Part shown: positions 15,324 to 24,690 of the stretch, piece by piece
Layout of the letters: each line of letters starts with the position of its first letter
Position numbering within the stretch: the stretch's first letter is position 1
Source: Chondrus crispus
Lineage: Eukaryota > Rhodophyta > Florideophyceae > Gigartinales > Gigartinaceae
Assembly: GCF_000350225.1 (NCBI RefSeq)
Contig: NW_005179159.1
Location: 282,619-309,384, forward strand
Direction: 5' to 3'
Length of the DNA: 26,766 nt
Position numbers and translations under genes: made by a program
Notes under the pieces: model-generated
What the model was told of the DNA's origin: nothing
Databases searched by the model: none
Seen by the model: the letters and a program-made list of their open reading frames with translations, nothing else

Positions 15324-17153
15324 ATGGCATTCGTCTTCAACCCCCTCTCCCTCTTTAGCCCCCGCCCCATCCTGCGCCACCCAAAATGTAGCCCCTGTCG
15401 TCGCCCACCCCTCATTCTCGCCAACGCCGCTCCCGACACCTACCCCATTGGCAACAATTTCCCCCCGTCCGACCAAACCCAGGACTCGCCCTCCGACCGT
15501 TTCCCTCCCCCGTCCTCTTCCGCCTCCCTCACCAGCGCCTCCATCACACGCTCGCAACAACTACCCATTGACGAGCAACACCAACAAGACTCTAATTATT
15601 GTGTCGGCGACTTTCTCTACTCCGCTAGCCTCGAGGAGCACCGCCAGCAGCTCCAGGCGGGCGTCATCGAGTCAGCCATGGACGACCCCAACGACGACTG
15701 GGCAGACGCCTGGGCCTTGTCAGTTAGTCCACGCAAGGCCCACGAGCTCAGGAATCAATATGCCCGCGTGGCTATTCTCATTGAGAGCAACTTTGCCGAT
15801 TTTCTACCGGCAGATGGCTGCCAGGACGCTTTCAAGAATGCAACGTTGGACGAGATCGCTATGGCAAAGGCTCGAGCTGTTTATGAAGTCACTGGCCTAC
15901 CGGCCATTGCGGAGACCAGTGACTTGGCCATCGACGCCCCAGAGTCTGGTAGTAGTATAAACAAGAGCATGCAACAAGGGTATTACACGCGTGACGTCGA
16001 GGAGCAGGCCGACGCCATGATCGATCGCGTGCGGCCCATTTCTGATGAGAATCGGGTGACTCGCTTTAAGAGTTCCGTGGCGTACTACGACGGCGAGATG
16101 GAGATCATGAAGAACGGGTCTGTCGACGTTGCCATCGTGTTTAGCCGTCAGAAATACGCGACTATTGCCACCACCGCTGCATTAGATGAGCTGTACAAAG
16201 AACTCACGAGGCGGTTGGGGCTCACATTTGACCACTTTGAAAGGGCCAACAACGCGGCTGAGGCCATCAATCAATCGGAAAAGAAGATTCTCGTCGGCGC
16301 GACGTTGTTGAAGGAACGTATTCTACGGGATGGTAAAATGCTCAAGGAAGGAATTCTGAAAGTGTCTTCCTTTCTAAACCACATGGTGGACACAGATCTC
16401 ATGGAGGTCTGTGGGGAGGAGCTTGCCGAGCGGTTGCGCCACACCATGCCAAACAAGCTACTGACGGTCGAGTCGACGGGTCTTATCGTCGGGCTTCCGA
16501 CGGCTCGCAAACTCGGCATTCCGCTCGTCTTCGCGCGAAAAAGCCGCCCGATCACAATCAGCGACTCGTATCAGACCACGTATCGATCGGCGACGAAGGG
16601 CACAACCAACGAGCTTATCGTGTCCTGCGAGTACTTGGAAAGTGGCGACCGGGTTCTTATCATTGATGATTTCTTGGCCGGCGGCTCCACTGCTGAGGCT
16701 CTCTTTAAGCTTGCGAAAATGGCTCACTCGCAAGTAGTTGGTGTGGGTGTGCTCATCGAGAAAATGTCAGATGGTGGTCGTACGTTCCTTTCAGGATACG
16801 ATGTACCAGTGGAATCCCTTGCCAAAATTTTGCCCGGAGGAAGCGATGGTAGGATCAATTTTGTTGAGGAAGAGCCATGGACTAACCCTAATCTTCCGAA
16901 GGAGGACCAAAAAGAAGAATTTGACGAGGCTGAGGATTCGTCCACAGAGTTCTACCCTGACGTTGTGGCCGAGGCCAAGGACACAGAAATTTTGGATGTA
17001 GAGCTGAATGAGGCAGTCAATGAAGTGAAGATAGCACAAGAAGCTTTCGATGGCGGGGATGAAGACGATGGGGTCCACATGATTCGTTGGGAAGATGAAG
17101 AGGCGTTTGACGATCTGGAAGAAGATTTAATCCGAGATGTTCGCAAGACATGA
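15324..17153 (+). CDS. Xanthine phosphoribosyltransferase-like protein with N- and C-terminal extensions
   Basis: A 609-residue protein whose residues about 328-503 match bacterial-type xanthine phosphoribosyltransferase (Xpt), which makes XMP from xanthine and PRPP in purine salvage. The start is the first ATG, in a strong context (GCCATGG). Key motifs are KVSSFLNHMVD (substrate region), LTVESTGL, LVFARKS and the PRPP loop VLIIDDFLAGGST (444-456, with D448 and D449), then VGVLIEK. Bacterial Xpt is only about 190 residues. Here about 325 residues precede it: a Ser/Pro/Arg-rich leader like a plastid transit peptide (about 1-50), then a segment I do not recognise (about 95-325). An acidic tail (about 512-609) follows. 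Bacterial-type Xpt in a eukaryote suggests endosymbiotic or lateral origin, which is inference. Other purine phosphoribosyltransferases are less likely because of the SFLNH and IIDDFLA signatures. Confidence 0.85.
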   Translation: MAFVFNPLSLFSPRPILRHPKCSPCRRPPLILANAAPDTYPIGNNFPPSDQTQDSPSDRFPPPSSSASLTSASITRSQQLPIDEQHQQDSNYCVGDFLYSASLEEHRQQLQAGVIESAMDDPNDDWADAWALSVSPRKAHELRNQYARVAILIESNFADFLPADGCQDAFKNATLDEIAMAKARAVYEVTGLPAIAETSDLAIDAPESGSSINKSMQQGYYTRDVEEQADAMIDRVRPISDENRVTRFKSSVAYYDGEMEIMKNGSVDVAIVFSRQKYATIATTAALDELYKELTRRLGLTFDHFERANNAAEAINQSEKKILVGATLLKERILRDGKMLKEGILKVSSFLNHMVDTDLMEVCGEELAERLRHTMPNKLLTVESTGLIVGLPTARKLGIPLVFARKSRPITISDSYQTTYRSATKGTTNELIVSCEYLESGDRVLIIDDFLAGGSTAEALFKLAKMAHSQVVGVGVLIEKMSDGGRTFLSGYDVPVESLAKILPGGSDGRINFVEEEPWTNPNLPKEDQKEEFDEAEDSSTEFYPDVVAEAKDTEILDVELNEAVNEVKIAQEAFDGGDEDDGVHMIRWEDEEAFDDLEEDLIRDVRKT

Positions 17154-18126
17154 GCTCAAAACCAAAGGCAGACACTGAACATTTGTTGTTCAGGCTAAGT
17201 GTTTTTGACAGGTTCAGCCACACAGTGGGTGGAGCACGGGGTTTCGTCTCAAGACACCACCAACCTGTTCACTACGACTCTACGGCTTCGCGGAGGTTGT
17301 GCCTTTGCTTTTTGCAGAAGTGCTGGTCTCATATCGTTGCAGTGCAATCGGAGGCTATTGCATACATTATTCATTTCTTGTTATCGCTGAAGGTGGGGAC
17401 GTTGTTTTCGCCTTCTGAGGTATCAACCAAATCGATTTAAAACTGTTATCCCCGAAGATTGTCATGTACCAAGACACTTACATTGCAGCCTTTCTCAAGA
17501 AAGATTGCAAGGAAAAGTGTCTTGATGAGCTTCCCTCTGTGACTGGCGGAATATCTAACACCCTGCCGCGAATATGTTGTATCCAGATTCTGGAAGAGCT
17601 CTTGTACGCGGCTGCCAAACATTGCATCCTTTTGAGTTGGCATTGCAGCGACTGAATCCGCGTCTCTATCACTAATAATCTTTTTCGCAAGCAAATCATG
17701 CCTCGCTCTAACTTTAAGGCTTAGTTGCTGGCAATCACATCTTGTCTTGATCTTGTAATGCAACTGAGACATTGTGTCAACTACCGGAGAACCGTATGGA
17801 AATGCGCCATCGGGAATAGGAGAAGCTGGTTTTGAGTCCCTGTTTCCTGCTTTTAATCCAGGAACACCATATGTATTGTTATTGGTTGTTTCTATAAATA
17901 CTGCAATATGAATGGAGGAAATGAAAGCATCTTGTGTACACTGGGACCATTAATGTCCTAGCCGGGAGTCCCCCTGGATAGCGAGAGTAAAACGCGCATC
18001 CACATCCCACGAACCAATGACGCACCCATCACTTCACTTGCCCCCCGTAACCGGGCTTATCGAAAAGGGCACGTGCTCCAGCGAGATTGTTGCAACTTTC
18101 GAAGTTACAGAACGCTCGTCGGAAAC
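17154..18126. other. Intergenic region with one weak minus-strand frame
   Basis: A minus-strand frame at 17446-17772 starts with ATG and encodes 108 residues (MSQLHYKIKTRCDCQQLSLK onward) with no family I recognise. It overlaps nothing known but could be chance. At the right end GCACGTGC (18069-18076) lies about 50 bp before the next gene's ATG. Nothing else is visible. Confidence 0.35.
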
Positions 18127-18714
18127 ATGAGCGCCTTCATCCCATTGCGAACCAGTCCTTTATTCCGGTCACAAAAAATCTTGCGGCAGGCAAGCCGGCG
18201 AGCACCGCGTCGTCCGCTTGCGATGCAAACTGGCGGCGCAACAAGAAAACGGCCAGCTGCAGAAGCCGCTGCAGCACGTGATGCGCTACTTCACGCTAAA
18301 GGATATCGCCCCGGCGATAACGTGGTAATCTTCGACGGGGTATGTGCAATGTGCAACTCGGGGGTCGATTTCGTCATGAAGAATGACACATCACGTCAAT
18401 TCAAATTCGCAGCCTTGCAGAGTGAAACTGGAAAGGCGTTGTCAGAAAAATTTGATTGTCCCACGGACCTGTCGACTATGGTATATGTTGAAGGTGACAA
18501 AGCGTACGTGAGGTCGGACGCTATGCTGAAAATTGGACGCCGGCTTGGATGGTTCATGGCTCTTCCTTCGGAACTTGCGTTGCTGCTTCTCCCGAAGCCG
18601 GTGAGGGACTATGTATACAGTGATATTATTGCGAAGAATCGGTACTCGGTGTTTGGAAAACGAGATGAATGTAGATTTGTGGAGCCCGGTGAGGAGCACA
18701 GGTTTCTCGATTAG
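18127..18714 (+). CDS. DCC-family (DUF393) thiol-disulfide oxidoreductase-like protein, probably organellar
   Basis: A 195-residue protein; 18127 is the first ATG. The motif VVIFDGVCAMCNSGVDFV (D70, C73, C76) is the defining DxxCxxC of the DCC family, a thioredoxin-like group predicted to act on disulfides. Other family features follow: FAALQSETG, SDAMLKIGRRLG and the C-terminal NRYSVFGKRDECRF. The first about 50 residues are rich in Arg and Ser with few acids (LRTSPLFRSQKILRQASRRA), which fits a plastid or mitochondrial transit peptide. The catalytic role is predicted from the motif only, and no substrate is known from sequence. It converges on the reductase gene at 18819, with 104 bp between stop codons. 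Confidence 0.9.
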   Translation: MSAFIPLRTSPLFRSQKILRQASRRAPRRPLAMQTGGATRKRPAAEAAAARDALLHAKGYRPGDNVVIFDGVCAMCNSGVDFVMKNDTSRQFKFAALQSETGKALSEKFDCPTDLSTMVYVEGDKAYVRSDAMLKIGRRLGWFMALPSELALLLLPKPVRDYVYSDIIAKNRYSVFGKRDECRFVEPGEEHRFLD

Positions 18715-18818
18715 TTGAAATACCATGACACGACCATACCCTGTAAACTTAGTGCGACCTTGGACAAGAACCCTATCTTACGTACCGCCCTTGGTGACAC
18801 TCTCAAGCACGCACACTC

Positions 18819-20660
18819 TCACCAACACTCCATTTGCAATCGTCCATCAACCTCCATCTGTCGAACGTACGAATTACTTTCGATCTCGGATAGTCCGCCT
18901 GATCGTTGACAAATCTCAACCAAAGCTAGCCGTACACTTTTTGGCATAGCACCTGCAGCCCCTGCAACGTACACGTGCGCCTCTTTCTTAGCAACCAGAG
19001 TCCAAATATTTTCACATTCCTCTAGAAGTTTGTCCTGGACATATACTTTTGCGCCTGCTCTTTCCCTGGAAAACGCTGTCACAAGGGAAGAAAATTGACC
19101 CGAAGCCTGGTATTGCTCCCATTCTTTTTCGTAGAGGAAGTCGCCACGTCGCGATCTACATCCAAAGAATAGAGTATTTCCATTAACGTTGGGTTTACTT
19201 GAGCTGATAAATGAGCGCATCGGAGCGACGCCAGTGCCAGGACCAAGCATGATACTAGGTTTAGACTCCTTAAATCTTAGCGACGTCCCCTTCTCCAAAA
19301 ATATTGGGACAACATCTCCGACACCCAAGTTCAGAAAAAAAGAAGAGCATACCCCCACACGCGCAAACTTCAGAGGCGTTGTGTAACGCACGATCGAAGC
19401 GCAAATATGAATTTGTCCCGCATGTGCTTGCTGCGACGATGCTATTGAGAAAGCCCGTGACTTCAACACCGGAATCATATCAACTAGATGATCAAGTGGA
19501 GGTCTCGCAGACGGAAAGTCTCGCAACACCATCAAGATAGTTCGTTTTTCGCGGTAGGCGTATTGCGTCAGAATATCAGCTCCATCTGCAGACGCGAACT
19601 CGATCAATTTCTCTTGTTGCATTGCGTCCGCTGCAAAAGGGGCCAATCTCTCGAAAAAACGGCGCCGCGGCATGCAACTGAGGTCGAGCTGGGCTGACAC
19701 GAACTCTCTTAGTACGCACGGCTGCTGGACGTTTAGCGTGTAGGAGCCGAATCGCTTTTTAGTGTGCGACTGTTCTACTCGCACAACAGCATTTTCGTCA
19801 AACCCTGTCAGCTGGAAGAACGCGTCTACTGCTGACGCCCGATTTCTCGGCATGACATGCACAATATCTCCTGGAATATAATCTAGCAGGCCAGACTTTG
19901 CAGGTGCCTTAGAGACGTCCAGTTCGATGTGACGCACCTCTTTGTCATCCGATAGAAATGCGGCATCCGTAATAATATCGTTTTTAAGCACATGAGATTC
20001 ATGTAGATCGCCAACTGCGATTGAGTCCGAGAGTTCTGCCTGCCCACTTTTCCAGATGTTTGTGGCAGCTGACCCACTTAGCGTTCCCTTTCCCTTATCT
20101 ACTAGGTGCACGCAAATACGCGGTTCGATAACCTCCCCTCTTCTGTCTGTGTAATTGGTATTAGTATGAGATTTTGGCACGACAGCCTGACAAACGCTTG
20201 CAAACCATGGCATCAGCTCCTTGTCATAGCCACCCTGCGCACTGTCATCGCCAAGCGCAAGCGACGCAAAAGGCGCTGCCCCTAGGTCCTGCAATCTTAA
20301 GTGCAGTTTTCTCGCCGCTGCATTGAACTTGACGTACGCCCTATCTCCAAGCCCGAAGATGGCAAATCGCATCTCTGCTAGTATGCCGCCCGGAAGATCT
20401 GCGCGCCTAATAAAATGCCAGAATTTGCGCATACTAAGCGGCACCTCCCCATCGCCACATGTCGCGATTATGAAAATGAAACGGTGACCTTGCGATGAGT
20501 GGACGGGTAGGCTTGCAATGTTGTATTCATCAACGGTTGTGCAGCTCTTGATCAGAGTACCGCGGGCGGCGAGCGACTCGGAGAGACTTTGAGCGACGTC
20601 CTCAGCCGTGCCCGTCGCTGTCGCGTAGAGAACATGTACCGGACTAGCATCTGCGGTCAT
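18819..20660 (-). CDS. NADPH-dependent diflavin oxidoreductase, NDOR1/Tah18 type
   Basis: A 613-residue diflavin reductase that should pass electrons from NADPH through FAD and FMN to the anamorsin/Dre2 protein in cytosolic Fe-S cluster assembly. Human and yeast relatives are about 600-620 residues. The ATG at 20660 places the FMN loop YATATGTAED at residues 12-21; an upstream ATG in frame would add a long basic leader unlike the family. Further motifs: ATCGDGEVP, GLGDRAYVKFNAAARKLHLR (103-122, close to Tah18), RAFSIASS (402-409, FAD), LGPGTGVAPMRSF (472-484, NADPH) and FFGCRSRRGDFLY. The protein ends in Trp, the residue that stacks on FAD in this family. P450 reductase is less likely because there is no membrane anchor. 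It is divergent from the PPPDE gene (391 bp between starts). Confidence 0.92.
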   Translation of the reverse strand: MTADASPVHVLYATATGTAEDVAQSLSESLAARGTLIKSCTTVDEYNIASLPVHSSQGHRFIFIIATCGDGEVPLSMRKFWHFIRRADLPGGILAEMRFAIFGLGDRAYVKFNAAARKLHLRLQDLGAAPFASLALGDDSAQGGYDKELMPWFASVCQAVVPKSHTNTNYTDRRGEVIEPRICVHLVDKGKGTLSGSAATNIWKSGQAELSDSIAVGDLHESHVLKNDIITDAAFLSDDKEVRHIELDVSKAPAKSGLLDYIPGDIVHVMPRNRASAVDAFFQLTGFDENAVVRVEQSHTKKRFGSYTLNVQQPCVLREFVSAQLDLSCMPRRRFFERLAPFAADAMQQEKLIEFASADGADILTQYAYREKRTILMVLRDFPSARPPLDHLVDMIPVLKSRAFSIASSQQAHAGQIHICASIVRYTTPLKFARVGVCSSFFLNLGVGDVVPIFLEKGTSLRFKESKPSIMLGPGTGVAPMRSFISSSKPNVNGNTLFFGCRSRRGDFLYEKEWEQYQASGQFSSLVTAFSRERAGAKVYVQDKLLEECENIWTLVAKKEAHVYVAGAAGAMPKSVRLALVEICQRSGGLSEIESNSYVRQMEVDGRLQMECW

Positions 20661-21051
20661 GGAGGAAACTGGGTGTCCAGGGCGACGCACTAAAGCTGAG
20701 CGTATCGTACGAAGGTGACGTGGTCGAAGCTTTGGGTGCTGTACGATTATCATAATTTTTTTTGTTTGTTTTTTTTGGTGGCCATGACTACTGTAGATTT
20801 TGTACCTCTTGACACAAAGAGCATTCCGATTGGGTTCAAGGACCTTCAGTGGGGATCGGTGCATTCTCATTCTCAAAGGCCTACGTATTGCACAGCGTCG
20901 CGGAGACACAGACTCTTGACTTGGACTCGTATTGTTCGGGACAAAGCGGGATTCTTTTTGCAGCCACAGTTTGCCTCGCGGTGGAAGACAACAGTTTGGC
21001 CTCGTTCCATTTCAGCCAGCTACCCTTCTTGCGCCTCTCCACGGTATCAAG
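20661..21051. promoter_or_regulatory. Divergent promoter region between NDOR1/Tah18 and PPPDE-PUL genes
   Basis: The 391 bp between the two ATGs must contain both promoters. It has a T-rich stretch at 20756-20780 (two runs of eight T separated by GTTTG). Both genes' frames remain open across parts of it. Confidence 0.5.
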
Positions 21052-22335
21052 ATGACCTCTGTTCAGCTGCGAATCTACGATTTGTCACAGGGAATGGCAC
21101 GATCGATGTCTCCGGCTTTACTCGGCAAGCAAATCGACGGCATCTGGCACACTGGCATCGTTGCCTACGGCCGCGAGTACTATTTTGGCGGGGGCATCTG
21201 TGCCGATGCACCCGGTGCCACGCCATACGGCACGCCACATGCCATTGAAGAAATGGGCACCACTCAAAAAAGCATGGTAGAGTTTCGTGCATTTCTCTCG
21301 TCCATCTCTCCGAGTTTCACCTTTGCGACCTACCATCTCCTCGACAACAACTGTAACAACTTTACGGATCAATGCTGCCGCTTCCTCGTCGGAAAGAGCA
21401 TACCGCAGTATATTTTGGATTTGCCCGCAGAGGCCATGAACTCTGCACTCGGTCCTATGCTTCGCCCTGTCATTGAGCAAATGCAAGGTGCAATACAACA
21501 ACAGAGTGTTGGACATGAGGTACAGCTCAACGGATCTTCAGCTGCCGGAGCATCAACCAGGCCACCCCTCCCTACTACGTCCAGAGCCGTCCCTACATCA
21601 CCATCGCGGCAATACTGGGCAAGCCCAGTAACCCTTGCTCATGGGGATCGCAGCGTTATCACATCTAAGCTAAAGGAATTCGTCCCGACGTACAACGCAT
21701 ATGAGCAGACGCTTATCGAGTTAAGTCTCGCCGTGTCACCCCACAAGTCTTTCCCAGCCTTAGACTTGGTGCGTATCGACGTGGCAGAAAAGGAGACTGT
21801 AGCAGAAGAATTTGTGGGTCACCTCCAGCAATTGGCTAACCGCTTCATTCTGAATGTGGACATTCCTTTCCCGGCGTGCATGATGACATTGCGTGGAGCG
21901 GTCAATGTATTCAAGCACGCGTCCCCCACTGCAAAGCTGTGTCAAGAAGGGTCTATCGAAACTCTCGTTGAATGTGTTGTAGAGGCTCTGACTAGAGAAA
22001 ACGCCAATGTTCGCAAAACCGCCGCAGTTCTAGCACTTAACCTAGCGGGTGCTCACCGCCGAAACGGCAAAGTTGCAAAACTGGGGGAAAACAATTCGAC
22101 CCTTCTTATATATTCAATAGTTCAACGGCTGGCTTCCGAAGAGCCACCACAGCATAACGAAGCGAGACCACTATTATCGGCTTTGATTGTGCTTGTGGAT
22201 GGAGACCCGGACGCATTGGTCCTTGTCAAAACGTTTGGGCTTGACTTGGAAGCGTATCAAAATTCAAAAACATGTCCTGATCAAACCACTAGAACAACCG
22301 CCTCCGAGCTGGCCAAGCTTCTTGCGGCAGGGTAG
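21052..22335 (+). CDS. PPPDE (DeSI-like) isopeptidase with C-terminal PUL domain
   Basis: A 427-residue protein; 21052 is the first ATG in the frame. Residues about 4-140 form a PPPDE/DUF862 peptidase, which removes SUMO or ubiquitin from substrates. The catalytic His is in IDGIWHTGIVAYG (H33) and the Cys in HLLDNNCNNFTDQ (C101), with EYYFGGGI and YGTPHAIEEMGTT between them; GKSIPQYILDLP closes the domain. After a Ser/Thr/Pro-rich linker (about 155-195) comes a PUL domain (about 200-427), an Armadillo-like fold that in PLAA/Ufd3 binds Cdc48/p97. The pairing suggests an isopeptidase that works with the p97 segregase, probably in cytosol or nucleus. PPPDE-PUL combinations are known from other eukaryotes; a thioredoxin domain, sometimes found between them, is absent here. 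Confidence 0.92.
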   Translation: MTSVQLRIYDLSQGMARSMSPALLGKQIDGIWHTGIVAYGREYYFGGGICADAPGATPYGTPHAIEEMGTTQKSMVEFRAFLSSISPSFTFATYHLLDNNCNNFTDQCCRFLVGKSIPQYILDLPAEAMNSALGPMLRPVIEQMQGAIQQQSVGHEVQLNGSSAAGASTRPPLPTTSRAVPTSPSRQYWASPVTLAHGDRSVITSKLKEFVPTYNAYEQTLIELSLAVSPHKSFPALDLVRIDVAEKETVAEEFVGHLQQLANRFILNVDIPFPACMMTLRGAVNVFKHASPTAKLCQEGSIETLVECVVEALTRENANVRKTAAVLALNLAGAHRRNGKVAKLGENNSTLLIYSIVQRLASEEPPQHNEARPLLSALIVLVDGDPDALVLVKTFGLDLEAYQNSKTCPDQTTRTTASELAKLLAAG

Positions 22336-22566
22336 CAGTCTCGAAAGAAGCCAGTGCATCAGTGAGTCGACATTCCCGCGCCGCGCAGAGTCGGACATTT
22401 GTGCATGCAGTGCACACCGTCTTCATCTGCGACAGGGAATGTTAATTCGGGCTTGCTTGAACCTTGTACTTTATGTTCGTGTATATGACTTCGGATGACA
22501 TCGCGACGGTAAGTCTCAGCGCACCGAAAATATTGTAGAAAGATGTAGCACGAAAGATTACAAATG

Positions 22567-23853
22567 TCAGTCATCTTTACTTGAAGCCAAAAGCTTTTGC
22601 CACATTTCTTTGTCTTCTTCCAGAAGAGTGGCGTTTGCCTGAAACCTGTTCGGAAAAATAACTTGAAACCAGTTGATCGAATGTCCGGTGTTATAAAGAT
22701 TCCGCGGAATGCCCTTTTCATCAAAAACCGGGAGCTGATTCAACAACTCGTCCGCATGGGGTCCGCCCTTCTCCTTCTCCGCAAGCGCCTCTTCCTTCAT
22801 TCCTTGCGCAAGGGTCATACCGCTTCTGCGCTGAAACTCACTCGCGGTACGGTACACGCCATCCCACTTGGCAGTTTCATTCGTGGTCTTGTTCCGAACA
22901 ACGAGGGACAGATGGTAGACGAAAAACCCCGCCACCATACAAAAGGCCATGATGAGAACAAGCAGGATTGCGCAGACATTAGTCTCCGCAGCGAACGCCA
23001 TCTTGAAGCTGAACTCTGTGATCTTCGTCTGCGTCGGGCGGTATATATAATCGCCGGCAATCAGATCAAGCATCCTCGCGCGTACGATTTCCACGCACAA
23101 AACAATGCCGTGCACAAGCATGAGGGCATGCACACCCAGAAAGAGCAGAAAGTAACGCAGATTATAAAAGCCGACGCAAGTGCCGACCCACCCGCAGTGG
23201 TGATCGAAGCGAACGACGCAGCGGTCGCACAAAGAACAGTGCTTCGAGCGGGGCAGCTTCGGCAGACGGCAGGTCGGGCAGCTCTGGCCGGGGACGAAGA
23301 GGGCGTTGTCATACGGGAAGAGGGAAGCCAAAGGCAGGAAGGTGCGCGGGGTGACGGTGCCCGGGTCGGTGAGGAAGACGGCCAGCCAGGAGGAGAAGGC
23401 CAGGACGGCGTAGACGTAGATGGCAGACGGGGGCGTGCGCAGCGGGAGCGAAAGAAGCGTGGGGGCGTGGCAGTAGAACCTGGACCTGGGGCAGGGGGAC
23501 ACGGCGTGGTCGATGACGTCGAGCTGGTGGAGCCTGTCCGTGAGGTTGAGCTTGGACACAGCGAGGCCGCCGACGAGAAGGAGGATGTACGTGGCGGGCA
23601 TGACATACTTCTCGAAGACGCGTCCGGCCGTGGAGGATAGGTTGGTGGCGGAGGAGGGGGAGAGGCAGAGCGTGCAGAGATGGGCGTTAATGAAGGCGGG
23701 GAGGCGGTGCAGGAGGAGGTCGTGGAGACGCGCGATGGGGCCGGAAGCGTGGCACTGGTGGTTGCCGAAGATTAGGACGTAGGCTACGAAGAGCATGACG
23801 GAGAGGTAGACAGCCACGTAGGAGAGGAAGGTGGCGGGATCGAAGGTGGCCAT
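22567..23853 (-). CDS. DHHC-type protein S-acyltransferase, ZDHHC4/Swf1-like
   Basis: A 428-residue membrane enzyme that attaches palmitate to cysteines of other proteins. The ATG at 23853 (AAAATGGCC) is the first in the frame. Hydrophobic helices lie at about 9-29, 84-101, 145-162, 233-257 and 291-317. The Cys-rich domain (about 192-230) reads CPTCRLPKLPRSKHCSLCDRC, then RFDHHCGWVGTCVG with the DHHC at 217-220. The usual WxxNCVG is WVGTCVG here, a mild change. TTNE (323-326) is the TTxE motif, and YNTGHSINWFQVIFP (387-401) matches the C-terminal NW motif of Swf1/ZDHHC4-type enzymes of the ER and Golgi. It converges on the PPPDE-PUL gene (231 bp between stops). Substrates cannot be deduced. 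Confidence 0.93.
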   Translation of the reverse strand: MATFDPATFLSYVAVYLSVMLFVAYVLIFGNHQCHASGPIARLHDLLLHRLPAFINAHLCTLCLSPSSATNLSSTAGRVFEKYVMPATYILLLVGGLAVSKLNLTDRLHQLDVIDHAVSPCPRSRFYCHAPTLLSLPLRTPPSAIYVYAVLAFSSWLAVFLTDPGTVTPRTFLPLASLFPYDNALFVPGQSCPTCRLPKLPRSKHCSLCDRCVVRFDHHCGWVGTCVGFYNLRYFLLFLGVHALMLVHGIVLCVEIVRARMLDLIAGDYIYRPTQTKITEFSFKMAFAAETNVCAILLVLIMAFCMVAGFFVYHLSLVVRNKTTNETAKWDGVYRTASEFQRRSGMTLAQGMKEEALAEKEKGGPHADELLNQLPVFDEKGIPRNLYNTGHSINWFQVIFPNRFQANATLLEEDKEMWQKLLASSKDD

Positions 23854-24690
23854 TTTGGGACGGGGTGGGTCAGGGCGAGTGTACAAGTCAGACTTTGTGA
23901 GAGGGAAGGAGCGGATCGTGGGATGAAGAAGGCGAGGCGGTTGTGGGTTTGGGAATTGCTCCGCGCTTCAAGCACTGGCATGCAGATGCGGGGCGGAGCA
24001 GTCGAGTGGGCGATGGAGAGCAGACAGATGCGCGGGGGCGCAACGGAGCGAGCAGTGGGCCGTAGGGCAAGCACTTCCAAGTTGGAACCTAAGAGGTGAT
24101 GCATGAAAATAGATCGGGGGAGAGAGGGTTGGAGAGAGGAGCAGATGTCTTTCTGTATTGCCGTACGTCTTACACGTGTCAAACGTGTGTTCATTCGCTC
24201 GGGAACACAAGGGAGTACAGGTAAGATAATATCTTATACTTGTACAGTAGTGCATATTATGCACTACTGTACAAGTATATATATATACGCTGTTGACAGC
24301 GTATATATACACTGACATCAGTGTAAGTCTGAACCTTGCCAACTCTGTAATATCTACAACAGCGATCAAAGCAACTGGTCAAGGCGAATCTTGACCGCAC
24401 ATAGAATACAGCACCTGAAACGATGCCACCTTGATGGTCGAAACGAGCTTCCTCTACAAGACAACAACGCAAGGGACAAAGGAAGCCGACGGCCATACGT
24501 CTGTCGTAAAATCGTCCTCACACTGGGAAAAAAAGATATTACAGTATTTACAATAGTATTCTGTGCGCGAACAAAACACAACCATTTCACGACAACCTCA
24601 CCACCTCTTTTGTTATTGTTAGTTAAAGAACACGTAATCTTCATGGGCGATACACATAAGACTTCAAGAACACAGTCGATGCGCCAAACG
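23854..24690. other. Intergenic region upstream of the DHHC gene, with a palindrome cluster
   Basis: This 837-bp interval serves as promoter of the DHHC gene and 3' region of the dymeclin gene. It contains CACGTG (24173-24178) followed by AAACGTGT, and the run of palindromes described separately. Short frames here have no support. Confidence 0.5.
24221..24318. repeat. Run of four adjacent palindromes
   Basis: In order: TAAGAT-AAT-ATCTTA (24222-24236); a 22-bp arm palindrome with one central T (24235-24256 and 24258-24279, around TTGTACAGTAGTGCATA); TATATATACGCTGT-TG-ACAGCGTATATATA (about 24280-24309); and ACACTGA-CA-TCAGTGT (about 24309-24324). All arms are perfect. The array could extrude cruciforms or fold into successive hairpins if transcribed. 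Confidence 0.9.

Noticed and set aside
17446..17772. A 108-codon minus-strand gene
   Set aside because: It has an ATG and no stop, but no recognisable domain or conserved neighbour; left as a note in the intergenic entry rather than called as a gene.
20661..20909. Longer N-terminus for the NDOR1/Tah18 protein
   Set aside because: The upstream frame opens with GTG and would add a basic stretch before the FMN domain; the ATG at 20660 gives the usual family length.
22597..23640. A 347-codon plus-strand frame
   Set aside because: It is the antisense shadow of the DHHC gene, which has clear motifs; the translation is low-complexity Arg/Gly/Glu without domains.
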